Shown: positions 1-9,181 of the stretch, piece by piece
Layout of the letters: each line of letters begins with the position of its first letter
How positions within the stretch are numbered: the first letter of the stretch is position 1
Source: Pseudomonadota bacterium
GTDB taxonomy: Bacteria; Pseudomonadota; Gammaproteobacteria; Burkholderiales; Burkholderiaceae_B
Assembly (NCBI GenBank): GCA_023425645.1
Contig: JAFACG010000028.1
Coordinates: 53,809 to 117,808, forward strand
DNA: 64,000 nt
Direction of reading: 5' to 3'
Translations under genes and position numbers: made by a program
Notes under the pieces: model-generated
Databases searched by the model: none
Told to the model about the DNA's origin: nothing
The model's input: only the letters and a program-made list of their open reading frames with translations

Positions 1-1954
1 TGTGCGCGCTGACGTCTTCCAGCAGCAGGCGCGGCGTACTGTCGGCCACGGGCAGGGGGCGGGGCGCTTCGATGCTCAGTTCGCCGCTCAGGTAGCGGCC
101 CGTCAGGGTGTCGGCGCGGCGCAGCGCCTGCGGGGAACCGTCGAACAGGATCTGTCCGCCGCGCTCGCCGGGCCCTGGCCCCATATCCAGGATGCGGTCG
201 GCCGCCACCATGACTTGCGGATCGTGCTCCACCACCACCAGGGTGTTGCCGTTGCCGCGCAGCCGGTGCATGACCTGGATGATGCGATGCATGTCGCGCG
301 GGTGCAGGCCGATGGAGGGTTCGTCCAGCACGAACAGGGTGTTGACCAGCGAGGTGCCCAGCGCCGTGGTCAGGTTGATGCGCTGCACCTCGCCGCCCGA
401 CAGCGTGCGGCTCTGGCGGTCCAGCGAGAGGTAGGCCAGGCCCACATCGCACAGGTAGTCCAGGCGCGCCAGGGTTTCTTTCAGGAGCAGGTCGATGGCG
501 GCGTCGCGCGCATCGCCGAAATGCAGGCCGCGGAAGAAGTCGCGCACATGCTCGATGGGCAGGCGCATCAGGTCGGGCACGCTCAGGCCGGGCAGGGCGT
601 TCAGCTGCTCGCGCGACCACAGCGCATGCACCGGCATGAAGCGCTTGTAGACAGACTCGGCGGGCGCGGCGTCTCCGCCCACGCGCCACAGGCTGGCGTC
701 GGGCTTCAGGCGCGAGCCGGCGCAGGCCGGGCAGGTGTTGTAGCTGCGGTACTTGGACAGCAGCACGCGCACGTGCATCTTGTAGGCGCGCGACTCCAGC
801 CAGTCGAAGAAGCGCTGGGCACCGTACCACTGGGTCTTCCAGGCGTGGTTGCCGCCTTTCCAGTCCGGCGTCCCGTGGATCACCCAATCCTTTTCCGCGT
901 CGCTCAGGTCTTTCCAGGGCACGCCCAGGCGCACGCCCGCCGCCGGCGCGTAGCGTTCCATGTCCTGCTGGCATTCTTTGTAGCTGGCCGTCTGCCAGGG
1001 GCGCACGGCGCCCTCCAGCAGGCTCTTGGTCTGGTCGGGCACCACCAGCCCGTAGTCTATGCCCATGACGCGGCCAAAGCCCCGGCAACTGTCGCAGGCG
1101 CCCAAGGGCGAATTGAAGGAGAAGGTGCTGGCCACCGGCGCGCTGTAGTCGATGTCGCAATGCGCGCAGTGCAGGCCCTGGCTGAAGCGCCAGGCGGTTT
1201 CCGGGCCTTCGCTGCTGGCCGAAGCGTAGACCGTCAGCCTGCCCTGGCCGTGGCGCAGGGCGGCCTCGATGGCTTCCATGAAGCGCTCGGGCTCCACCGT
1301 GCCGGCGCGAAAGCGATCCTGGATCACGTACAGCGTCTTCTGTTCCGCGGGCCGCCCCTTGGATGCCTTGCCCTTGGCCGGCGTGTCGGCCGGCGCGGTT
1401 TCCTCGTGGTGCAGGCGGGTATAGCCCTGCTGGTGCAGCAGCTTCTCGATTTCCTCGCTGGTGAAATTGGCCGGCACCTTGACCGGGAAGGTCAGCACCA
1501 AGCGCGGGTCGTCGTGGTCGCGGGCCAGCGCGCGGATCTGCCGCGCGACGCTGTCGGCATTGTCGCGCCGCACGGGGCGCGAGCACTGGCGGCAGAACAG
1601 CTCGCCCAGCCGGGCGTACAGCAGCTTGATGTAATCGTTCAGTTCCGTCATGGTGCCCACCGTGCTGCGCGAGTTGCGCACCGGGTTCACCTGGTCGATG
1701 GCGATGGCGGGCAGGATGCCCTCGATGCGGTCGACCTGGGGCTTGTCCATGCGGTCCAGGAACTGGCGCGCATAGGGCGAGAAGGTTTCCACATAGCGCC
1801 GCTGCCCTTCCGCATACAGGGTGTCGAAGGCCAGCGAGCTCTTGCCCGAGCCGGACACGCCGGTGATGACCAGCAGCTCGCCGGTCTTGATGCTGACATC
1901 CAGGTTTTTCAGGGTGTTCTGGCGGGCGCCAAAAATGCGTATTTCTGAACTCAT
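1..1954 (-). CDS. UvrA-family excinuclease paralogue (N-terminal part, runs off left edge)
   Basis: This is an ATP-binding DNA-damage-recognition protein of the UvrA family; 651 residues are visible and the C-terminus lies outside the window. Visible features are a Walker A motif TGVSGSGKSS at residues 31-40, CxxC zinc-binding pairs near residue 265 (CAHC, CDSC) and a later CPAC, and an ABC signature LSGGE with Walker B LDEPSIGLHPRD near residue 520. The start at 1954 gives MSSEIRIFGARQNTLKNL, matching the family N-terminus. The text IDQVNPVRNSRSTVGT, in place of the canonical IEQKSTSHNPRSTVGT, resembles the large second UvrA of Bordetella and Burkholderia rather than housekeeping UvrA; that assignment is from memory of the family. 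I see no LexA box upstream. Role in excision repair versus antibiotic or adduct tolerance is unknown. Confidence 0.85.
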   Translation of the reverse strand, partial: MSSEIRIFGARQNTLKNLDVSIKTGELLVITGVSGSGKSSLAFDTLYAEGQRRYVETFSPYARQFLDRMDKPQVDRIEGILPAIAIDQVNPVRNSRSTVGTMTELNDYIKLLYARLGELFCRQCSRPVRRDNADSVARQIRALARDHDDPRLVLTFPVKVPANFTSEEIEKLLHQQGYTRLHHEETAPADTPAKGKASKGRPAEQKTLYVIQDRFRAGTVEPERFMEAIEAALRHGQGRLTVYASASSEGPETAWRFSQGLHCAHCDIDYSAPVASTFSFNSPLGACDSCRGFGRVMGIDYGLVVPDQTKSLLEGAVRPWQTASYKECQQDMERYAPAAGVRLGVPWKDLSDAEKDWVIHGTPDWKGGNHAWKTQWYGAQRFFDWLESRAYKMHVRVLLSKYRSYNTCPACAGSRLKPDASLWRVGGDAAPAESVYKRFMPVHALWSREQLNALPGLSVPDLMRLPIEHVRDFFRGLHFGDARDAAIDLLLKETLARLDYLCDVGLAYLSLDRQSRTLSGGEVQRINLTTALGTSLVNTLFVLDEPSIGLHPRDMHRIIQVMHRLRGNGNTLVVVEHDPQVMVAADRILDMGPGPGERGGQILFDGSPQALRRADTLTGRYLSGELSIEAPRPLPVADSTPRLLLEDVSAH

Positions 1955-2107
1955 GGCAAGGTAGGCTTCTTGGAGAGGGCGGAGAAGGACGCGCAGGAGA
2001 GAGCCGGGCCTCCGAGAGGGGCGGGTCGCGGGTGCGGACCGCGCGCAGGCTGGGCGCAGCCTGTGGGCTCCGAGCGTCGATTCACCATGGAGGGCTCACG
2101 CTAACCT

Positions 2108-2136
2108 TTGTATCTTAACGCGGATTACGGTAGAAT
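2108..2136 (+). promoter_or_regulatory. sigma70-type promoter for the 42-residue protein gene
   Basis: TTGTAT (2108-2113) and TAGAAT (2131-2136) are separated by 17 bases, a near-consensus sigma70 layout. Transcription would start near 2143, about 60 bases before the ATG at 2205. Found by eye; no start site is measured. Confidence 0.6.
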
Positions 2137-2204
2137 TTCCGGTTAGCTTTTGCGCTTTTGTCGGGATCATCCGGCAGGGCTTTTATTTGAGATCGGAGAT
2201 CACC

Positions 2205-2333
2205 ATGGCGGAAATCAAACGCACTCGCCGCAACACGCTGGAGCGTCGTTGCCTGGGCAAGGCCTTCAAGCGTCTGTTTGTTCGCGCCCCCAAAGGCGTG
2301 TTCAAGATGCTGGAAAAAGTCAAGCGCGTGTAA
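2205..2333 (+). CDS. small basic protein of 42 residues, unknown function
   Basis: The frame begins ATG at 2205, eight bases after a GGAG ribosome-binding site, and ends TAA at 2331-2333. The product starts MAEIKRTRRNTLERRCLGKA and ends EKVKRV; about a third of its residues are Lys or Arg and it has one Cys, with no membrane segment or signal peptide. It sits alone between a sigma70-type promoter (2108-2136) and a strong terminator (2409-2436), so it is a self-contained unit of about 295 nt. The composition would suit nucleic-acid binding, as in small ribosome-associated proteins, but I recognise no family and that is inference. The same transcript could also act as an RNA. Confidence 0.6.
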   Translation: MAEIKRTRRNTLERRCLGKAFKRLFVRAPKGVFKMLEKVKRV

Positions 2334-2408
2334 GTGCGCCTGGCCGCGCCCCGGCCCGGATCGCATCCGCGGCCCCAGGGGAGGCGAACTGTTTCTGAAC
2401 AGGAAAAG

Positions 2409-2436
2409 AACCACAGGCATGCCTGTGGTTTTTTTT
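2409..2436 (+). terminator. rho-independent terminator
   Basis: A perfect 22-base palindrome (AACCACAGGCA and its complement, 2409-2430) is followed by a T-run to 2436. It closes the transcription unit of the 42-residue protein. Confidence 0.85.
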
Positions 2437-2606
2437 GCGCGCGCCACGGCGCCGGTTAAGAATGGATACCAAATCCCTGGCGGGCCTGCGCTGGCCGGGC
2501 GATGGCGGCAGGGGGCGCGCATGCTATGGTATGCGTGCATGTTGGCCGAGGCCTGCATACGCTCGCTGCGTCGGCCGTTCAATCTTGGGAAAGAAGAAAA
2601 AAAATC

Positions 2607-3530
2607 ATGGAATGGCGCCATTTGTTCACGGTTCTGACGCCCACCTACAATCGGGCCCACACCCTGGAGCGGGCCTACCGCTCACTGTGTGAACAAACGT
2701 ATCAGGATTTCGAGTGGGTGGTGATCGACGACGGCTCGACGGACGGCACCCGCGAGCTGGTATTGGGCTGGCAGCAGGAGGCGCGCTTTCCGATCCACTA
2801 TGCCTGGCAGGAGAACCGCCACAAGAAGGCGGCCTTCAACCATGGCGTGGCCCTGGCGCACGGCGAGCTCATCGTCGCACTGGACAGCGACGACGCGCTG
2901 GACACCAACGCCCTGTACGACATGGCGCAGGTCTGGCGCGACATCCCCGAGCAGGAGCGCGGGCGCTATGCGGGCGTGACCGGCTTGTGCGTGCGGCCCG
3001 ACGGCAAGGTCGTGGGCGATATGTATCCCAGCGACGTGTTCGATGCGACCTCTCTGGACCTGACCTTCCGCTACGACATCCGCGGCGAGAAATTCGGCTG
3101 CCTGAGCACGGCCGTGCTGCGGCAGTTCCCGTTTCCCGAGCAGATCGAGGGCTTCGTGCCCGAAAGCATGGTCTGGCGTGCGATCGCACGCGCCGGCTAC
3201 AAGAATCGTTTCGTGAACATGGTGTTCCGCGTCTACCACGACAGCCCCGATTCCCTGTCGGTTCAGGGCAGGACCAGCCAACAGCATGCGCTGGGGCTAT
3301 GGCTGCTGGCGCAGGACACGGTGGTGGAGTGCCTGCCCTGGTTCCGCTACAGCCCCAAGGCTTTCCTGATGGCGGCTGCGCGCTACACGCGCTTCGGCCT
3401 GCACCTGCGGGCCAGCGGGCGCACCCCGCCGCCGCAATACAAACTGAAGGGCCTGGCTTCGCGTCTGCTGGTGGGGCTGATGTGGCCGTTGGGCGTCGCC
3501 CTGTACCTGCGCGACCGCATGCGCGCCTGA
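2607..3530 (+). CDS. family 2 glycosyltransferase
   Basis: A 307-residue GT-A-fold glycosyltransferase, expected to move a sugar from a nucleotide-sugar donor to a cell-surface polysaccharide or lipid acceptor. The N-terminus FTVLTPTYNRAHTLERAYRSL is the family signature; DDGS lies at residues 41-44 and the metal/donor-binding DSDD at 93-96. A hydrophobic stretch near the C-terminus (LLVGLMWPLGVALYL) may tether it to the membrane. ATG 2607 is chosen because the homologous region begins there; the upstream open frame carries no motif. The ribosome-binding site is weak, a purine-rich AAGAAG. The gene stands alone, convergent with the next gene and not in a polysaccharide cluster, so its substrate cannot be inferred. 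Confidence 0.85.
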   Translation: MEWRHLFTVLTPTYNRAHTLERAYRSLCEQTYQDFEWVVIDDGSTDGTRELVLGWQQEARFPIHYAWQENRHKKAAFNHGVALAHGELIVALDSDDALDTNALYDMAQVWRDIPEQERGRYAGVTGLCVRPDGKVVGDMYPSDVFDATSLDLTFRYDIRGEKFGCLSTAVLRQFPFPEQIEGFVPESMVWRAIARAGYKNRFVNMVFRVYHDSPDSLSVQGRTSQQHALGLWLLAQDTVVECLPWFRYSPKAFLMAAARYTRFGLHLRASGRTPPPQYKLKGLASRLLVGLMWPLGVALYLRDRMRA

Positions 3531-3555
3531 CACCGCGCCCTGGAAAGGCGTCGCC

Positions 3556-4044
3556 TTAGTGCAGGGTGCGCCCCTGGGGATCCGGGAAGTCCTCGTCATC
3601 CTCGTCGTCGTCATCGTCATCTTCTGGGACGAAGGCGTCGTCGCTCAGGGCGAAGGGTAGGAGTTCTTCCAGCGTTTCGGTCCAGGCCACCTCGTCCCCT
3701 TCTTCGTCCACCTTGATGAAACGTATGGGGTCGGCGTCCGTCAACTGGACGGCCCACAGGTAGCGGCAGGCGTACACCGCCGTATCGTCCGGCTCCAGGC
3801 CGCCGCGGTTGCCCAGCACGCGCGCGCCTTCGCCGCCGATCTGGACCACGGTGAACTTGCTCTCGTCCTCGTCCTTGTCCAGGGGGACGGCGAAGATGGC
3901 CCATTCGAAGCCGGTTTCCTCGGCGTCCACGACTTCAGCCAGCACGGCGCGGCCCAGGTAGGCGCTCAGGGCGTCGGCCGTACGGCCCAGGGTTTCCAGC
4001 TCGTCGGCGGTAAAAACAAGGTCAGGTGCGTCGGGGGTGGACAT
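3556..4044 (-). CDS. conserved-looking acidic protein, unknown function
   Basis: A 162-residue cytosolic protein with no signal or membrane segment. Residues 1-130 look globular (for example EWAIFAVPLDKDEDESKFTV and VYACRYLWAVQLTDADPIRF); the tail from about residue 140 is a run of Asp and Glu (PEDDDDDDEDDEDFPDPQ) that is probably disordered. I recognise no family. Codon use and GC match the neighbours, so it appears native. It is divergent from ettA across 163 bases and converges on the glycosyltransferase, so context gives no clue to function. Confidence 0.7.
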   Translation of the reverse strand: MSTPDAPDLVFTADELETLGRTADALSAYLGRAVLAEVVDAEETGFEWAIFAVPLDKDEDESKFTVVQIGGEGARVLGNRGGLEPDDTAVYACRYLWAVQLTDADPIRFIKVDEEGDEVAWTETLEELLPFALSDDAFVPEDDDDDDEDDEDFPDPQGRTLH

Positions 4045-4051
4045 GGCGTCT

Positions 4052-4080
4052 TTGGTTTGTCAGCATAAAGTGAGTATATT
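4052..4080 (+). promoter_or_regulatory. possible promoter for ettA
   Basis: TTGGTT (4052-4057) and TATATT (4075-4080) lie 17 bases apart in the divergent gap before ettA. The match is moderate and the -35 box is imperfect. Confidence 0.4.
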
Positions 4081-4207
4081 ACCCGACGGATGCTCACGGG
4101 CAGTTCGTTCTTCAGCCCGCATGCCGGGCAACAGCGCGCTTTTCGCGCGCCGAACGCCTACAATCCCTGTTTTCCGAACACGCCCTGTTTTTTCCTTTTA
4201 GGTTCTT

Positions 4208-5881
<1,674 letters not shown>

Positions 5882-5890
5882 GGAGCCGCC

Positions 5891-6427
5891 ATGCCCGTAC
5901 TGACCGCCCATCAATCGCAAGTGCTGATCGTCGATATGCAGACCGGCCTGCTGCCGGCCATCGCGGACGGCCAGGCGCTGCTCGATCGCGCCGGCAAGCT
6001 GGCGCAGGCCGCGCGTCTGCTGGGCGTGCCGGTGCTGGCGACCGAACATTGGGCCGACAAGATCGGCCCGACCGACCCCGCCCTGGCGCCCCATGTGGAC
6101 CAGGTGCTGCATAAAAAGCATTTCGACGCCACCCGCGAAGCGGATTTTCTGCCCGCTCTGGCCGTAGGTCGGCCTCGAGTGTTGCTTCTGGGCACGGAGG
6201 CCCACATCTGCGTGTTACAAACCGGCCTTGGCCTGAAGGAGCGCGGCTACGAGCCCGTTCTGGTGGGCGACTGCGTTGGTTCGCGCCGCCTCGAGGACAG
6301 GCAGGCCGCCTGGGATCGCTGGGCCTGTCACGGGCTGGAGCGCATCACGGCGGAAATGGCCATGTTCGAGTGGCTGGAGATTCCGTCGAACCCGGCTTTC
6401 AAGCAGGTTCTGGCCTTGATCAAGTAG
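5891..6427 (+). CDS. isochorismatase-fold cysteine hydrolase
   Basis: A 178-residue single-domain hydrolase. The likely catalytic triad is Asp15 (VLIVDMQTGL), Lys76 (HKKHFDA) and Cys107 (GTEAHICV), all in the order and spacing of the family. Members cleave amides or carbamates or act on isochorismate-like ethers; the short form resembles YcaC-type proteins with no assigned substrate. The start at 5891 has AGGAG seven bases upstream and lies 9 bases after ettA, so it is likely the second gene of that operon. No signal peptide is seen, so it should be cytosolic. Confidence 0.85.
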   Translation: MPVLTAHQSQVLIVDMQTGLLPAIADGQALLDRAGKLAQAARLLGVPVLATEHWADKIGPTDPALAPHVDQVLHKKHFDATREADFLPALAVGRPRVLLLGTEAHICVLQTGLGLKERGYEPVLVGDCVGSRRLEDRQAAWDRWACHGLERITAEMAMFEWLEIPSNPAFKQVLALIK

Positions 6428-6548
6428 GGGAAGGCGGGATTTACAAATGTAGTGTTACCTAACAACCCTGTCCGGGCGTTTTCTTGCTACGCTTGTGCCA
6501 TATCCGTTAATGTAGTTTCAACAACTGCTATTTCACGGAGAGTTGCAT

Positions 6549-6776
6549 ATGAAATTAGCTACTATCACCAAGGCAGGTTTGGCCGCCGTCCTGGCGATCA
6601 CCATGGCGGGCTGTTCCTCCTGGGACAACATGAGCCACCGTCAGAAGAGCACGGTCACCGGCGCAGGTCTGGGTGGCGTTGCCGGCGCCGTGATCAGCGG
6701 TGGCGGCGTGCTGGGCACGGTCGGTGGCGCAGCCATCGGCGGCGTGATCGGCGATCAGGTCGGCAAGCGCCGCTGA
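6549..6776 (+). CDS. small glycine-zipper lipoprotein (OsmB-like)
   Basis: A 75-residue precursor. A signal peptide (MKLATITKAGLAAVLAITM) ends in the lipobox AGC, so maturation would leave a lipid-modified Cys about residue 21. The mature part is dominated by glycine-zipper repeats (GAGLGGVAGAVISGGG, GGAAIGGVIGDQVG), as in OsmB/YmgG-type envelope proteins that may insert in membranes. ATG 6549 is chosen over an in-frame TTG six bases earlier because CGGAG lies at suitable distance. It has its own terminator at 6803-6833. OsmB homologues are stress-induced; regulation here is not evident. Confidence 0.8.
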   Translation: MKLATITKAGLAAVLAITMAGCSSWDNMSHRQKSTVTGAGLGGVAGAVISGGGVLGTVGGAAIGGVIGDQVGKRR

Positions 6777-6802
6777 TCCCGTCCTTTCGCACGACCGACA
6801 CG

Positions 6803-6833
6803 AAAAACCCCTTGGGAAACCAAGGGGTTTTTT
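6803..6833 (+). terminator. rho-independent terminator after the lipoprotein gene
   Basis: Stem AAAAACCCCTTGG (6803-6815) pairs with CCAAGGGGTTTTT (6820-6832), with a 4-base loop and a terminal T-run. The A-run on the other side could also let it serve the convergent hydantoinase gene. Confidence 0.85.
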
Positions 6834-6875
6834 CATGGGCGGGACTTCCCGGCGAGCCGCCCCGGCCGCCAGCCG

Positions 6876-8285
6876 CTAGCGCAGGCGGCCGTCCAGCGTG
6901 GGCTTCTGGCAAGGCATGAATTCGCCCGCGCCCGCTTCTCCCACGAACTGGAAGTCCTTGCTGACCAGCTTGCCGCGCGAAAAGGTCATCATGGGCCAGC
7001 CTCGCACCGTGATGCCCTCGTACGGCGTGTAGTCCACGGCGTGGTGCAGCGCCTCATTGCGTATGGTGACTTCCAGGTCCGTCTTCCAGAGAACCAGGTC
7101 GGCGTCGCCGCCGATCACGATGGAGCCTTTGCGCGGGTACAGCCCGTACAGCTTGGCGGGATTGGTGGCCGTGAGTGCAACGAACTGGTGCACATTGAGG
7201 CGGCCTTCGTTCACGCCGCCGGAGAACAGCAGGGGAAGGCGGGTTTCCAGGCCGGGGATGCCGTTGGGGATGTACTGGAAATCGGGTTCCCGACCGCCCA
7301 GTTTCTTGCCGCAGGGATCCTCGAAATTGAACGGCGCATGGTCCGAGGAAAAGACGCTGAAGATGTTCTTCTCCAGGCCGTTCCAGACGGCCTGCTGGTT
7401 GTCCTTGTCGCGGGGCGGAGGGCTGCAGACGAACTTGGCGCCGTGGAAATGGGGCTCTTCCAGATGGTCCTGCGTCAGGAACAGGTACTGCGGGCAGGTC
7501 TCGGCGTGGATCTTCAGTCCCTTGCCCTGCGCCCAGTGGATCTGGGCGATGGCTTCGCGGCCCGATACGTGCACGATCAGGATGGGCACGTCCACCAGTT
7601 CGGAAAAGGTGATGGCGCGATGGGTGGCCTCGCGCTCCACGGCCGACGGGCGCGAGACGGCGTGGTAGTGCGGCTCGGTGTGCCCGGCGGCGCTGAGCCG
7701 TTCGGTCAGCCAGGTGATGCAGTCCGCGCTTTCCGCATGAATCATGACCAGCGCTCCTTCGCCGCGCGCCACGTCCAGCACCTTCAGGATCTCCAGGTCG
7801 CTGAGCTTGAGGTCGTCGTAGGTCATGTAGATCTTGAAGGAGGTGTAGCCTTCGCGGATCAGTTCGGGCAGTTCCCGATCCAGCACCTCGGGAGTGGCGT
7901 CCGAGACGATCAGGTGAAAGGCATAGTCGATGGCCGCCTTGCCCTGGGCGCGCTGGTGGTAGTCCTGCACGGCGGCCCGCAGGGACTGGCCTTTCTCCTG
8001 CGCGGCGAAGGGAATCACGGTCGTGGTGCCGCCGCAGGCGGCCGAGCGCGTCCCGCTCAGGAAATCGTCGGCCATGCGCACGCCTTCGGGCATGGGCTGG
8101 TCCAGGTGGCAATGCGCATCCACTCCGCCCGGCAGCACCAGGTAGCCGGAGGCGTCCACGGTTTCCCGCGCGCCTTCCAGCCCTTGGGCCAGGGCGGCGA
8201 TGCGCCCGTCCCGTATGCCGATGTCGCAGGTGTAGCGTTCGCTGGCGGTGGCGATGTCGGCGTTCTTGATGATCAGGTCAAACAT
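6876..8285 (-). CDS. D-hydantoinase / dihydropyrimidinase
   Basis: A 469-residue amidohydrolase-superfamily enzyme expected to open a cyclic imide or ureide ring (hydantoins, dihydropyrimidines) in the cytosol. All binuclear-metal ligands are present: His58 and His60 (DAHCHLDQP), Lys151 (TSFKIYMTYDD, carbamylated in the family), His183 (IHAESAD), His239 (IVHVSG) and Asp315 (SSDHAPF). The start at 8285 is chosen because GGAGGAG lies upstream and the family N-terminus MFDLIIKNADI begins there. It lies 54 bases downstream of the GntR gene on the same strand and is divergent from the racemase-like gene and TRAP transporter. No N-carbamoylase gene is nearby, so the further fate of the opened product is unclear. 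Confidence 0.9.
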   Translation of the reverse strand: MFDLIIKNADIATASERYTCDIGIRDGRIAALAQGLEGARETVDASGYLVLPGGVDAHCHLDQPMPEGVRMADDFLSGTRSAACGGTTTVIPFAAQEKGQSLRAAVQDYHQRAQGKAAIDYAFHLIVSDATPEVLDRELPELIREGYTSFKIYMTYDDLKLSDLEILKVLDVARGEGALVMIHAESADCITWLTERLSAAGHTEPHYHAVSRPSAVEREATHRAITFSELVDVPILIVHVSGREAIAQIHWAQGKGLKIHAETCPQYLFLTQDHLEEPHFHGAKFVCSPPPRDKDNQQAVWNGLEKNIFSVFSSDHAPFNFEDPCGKKLGGREPDFQYIPNGIPGLETRLPLLFSGGVNEGRLNVHQFVALTATNPAKLYGLYPRKGSIVIGGDADLVLWKTDLEVTIRNEALHHAVDYTPYEGITVRGWPMMTFSRGKLVSKDFQFVGEAGAGEFMPCQKPTLDGRLR

Positions 8286-8319
8286 GAAAAGGCTCCTCCG
8301 CGTGTCTTCGTGGACACTG

Positions 8320-8327
8320 TTGTACAA
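8320..8327. promoter_or_regulatory. possible second GntR operator half (TTGTACAA)
   Basis: The palindrome TTGTACAA lies in the 54-base gap between the GntR gene and the hydantoinase. It resembles the core of FCD-GntR operators and could let the repressor also act on the hydantoinase alone. Eight bases is short, so chance is possible. Confidence 0.3.
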
Positions 8328-8339
8328 GGGTGTGTGCTC

Positions 8340-9035
8340 TCAGTCTTGCTCGTCGGGCGGCAGGCCGGCCAGCACGGCCTGGCCGGTGTTGCGCATGTGC
8401 TCGCTCATGGCGGCGATCAGGCCGCTGCGATCGCGGGCCTGCAGGGCCTGCATGATGCGCCCGTGTTCGGCCACCGACTCCAGCCAGCGGTTGGGGTTCA
8501 GGTTGGCCAGGTAGCGGGCGCGGGCGATTTTCACCCCCAGTTGTTTTTCGATGTCGGCCAGCACGGTGTTGCCGGCCAGGCGACTGAACTCGTGGTGCAC
8601 GTTCTGGTTCAGCTTGAAGTAGGTGTCTCGGTCGCCCTGGTCGGCGGCGCGCACCATGGCCTCGTGCAGTTGCAGCAGGCCGCGCACGTCGGGTTCGCCG
8701 GCATGCTCCAGCAATTGCTCGGCCACCAGGGCCTGCAGATTGGTCATGACCTGGAAGATTTCCTGCAGCTCCTTGACGTCGATGGCGGTGATGCGTGCGC
8801 CCTTGTTGGGCAGCAGCTCGATCAGTCCCTCTTGGGCGATGACTTTCAGGGCTTCGCGCAGCGGCGTGCGCGAGACGTCGAACAGCTCGGACAGGTATTG
8901 CTCGTGCACGCGGCTGCCCGGCTTGAGCTCGGCCTTCAGGATCAGGCCGCGCAACTGGTTGGCGATGGCCAGGTACATGGGTTCGCGCTTGACGCGCAGT
9001 GCGGCGCCGGTGGAGGTATTGCTGATGCCATTCAT
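8340..9035 (-). CDS. GntR-family transcriptional regulator, FadR/FCD subfamily
   Basis: A 231-residue repressor-type regulator. An N-terminal winged helix-turn-helix (about residues 15-85, with SELFDVSRTPLREALKVIAQEGL) precedes an all-helical FCD ligand-binding domain whose metal-site histidines are visible (NVHHEF, AEHGRI, SEHMRN). ATG 9035 is chosen because CGGAG lies before it; an upstream in-frame extension runs through the AT-rich operator and is unlikely to be coding. The gene is divergent from the racemase-like/TRAP genes and precedes the hydantoinase, so it most likely controls both, with the pathway substrate or an intermediate as inducer (inference). Confidence 0.88.
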   Translation of the reverse strand: MNGISNTSTGAALRVKREPMYLAIANQLRGLILKAELKPGSRVHEQYLSELFDVSRTPLREALKVIAQEGLIELLPNKGARITAIDVKELQEIFQVMTNLQALVAEQLLEHAGEPDVRGLLQLHEAMVRAADQGDRDTYFKLNQNVHHEFSRLAGNTVLADIEKQLGVKIARARYLANLNPNRWLESVAEHGRIMQALQARDRSGLIAAMSEHMRNTGQAVLAGLPPDEQD

Positions 9036-9132
9036 GGCGATGCTCCGATTGGGGTCCTTAGAACATTCCCTAATCCGCTCGATTTTTGATTGCGGCTTTG
9101 CAGTGAATTTTATAGCATGTTTTTGAACTTTG

Positions 9133-9150
9133 AATTTTGCATACAAAATT
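9133..9150. promoter_or_regulatory. palindromic GntR operator in the divergent promoter region
   Basis: AATTTTG (9133-9139) - CATA - CAAAATT (9144-9150) is a perfect inverted repeat whose centre TTGCATACAA matches the TTGTATACAA-type site recognised by many FCD-GntR regulators. It sits in an AT-rich gap between the regulator and the racemase-like gene, 32 bases before the latter's start, where binding would block transcription. Confidence 0.65.
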
Positions 9151-9181
9151 AAAAACGCAATTTTTGACAGGAGACTCTGTG

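Noticed and set aside
2..1948. Long open frame on the plus strand, 648 codons, opposite the UvrA paralogue
   Set aside because: It is antisense to a clear UvrA-family gene, has repetitive Gln/Ala/His/Val composition typical of GC-rich antisense frames, and no domain.
1955..2107. Search for a LexA box upstream of the UvrA paralogue
   Set aside because: No CTGT-N8-ACAG-like palindrome is present.
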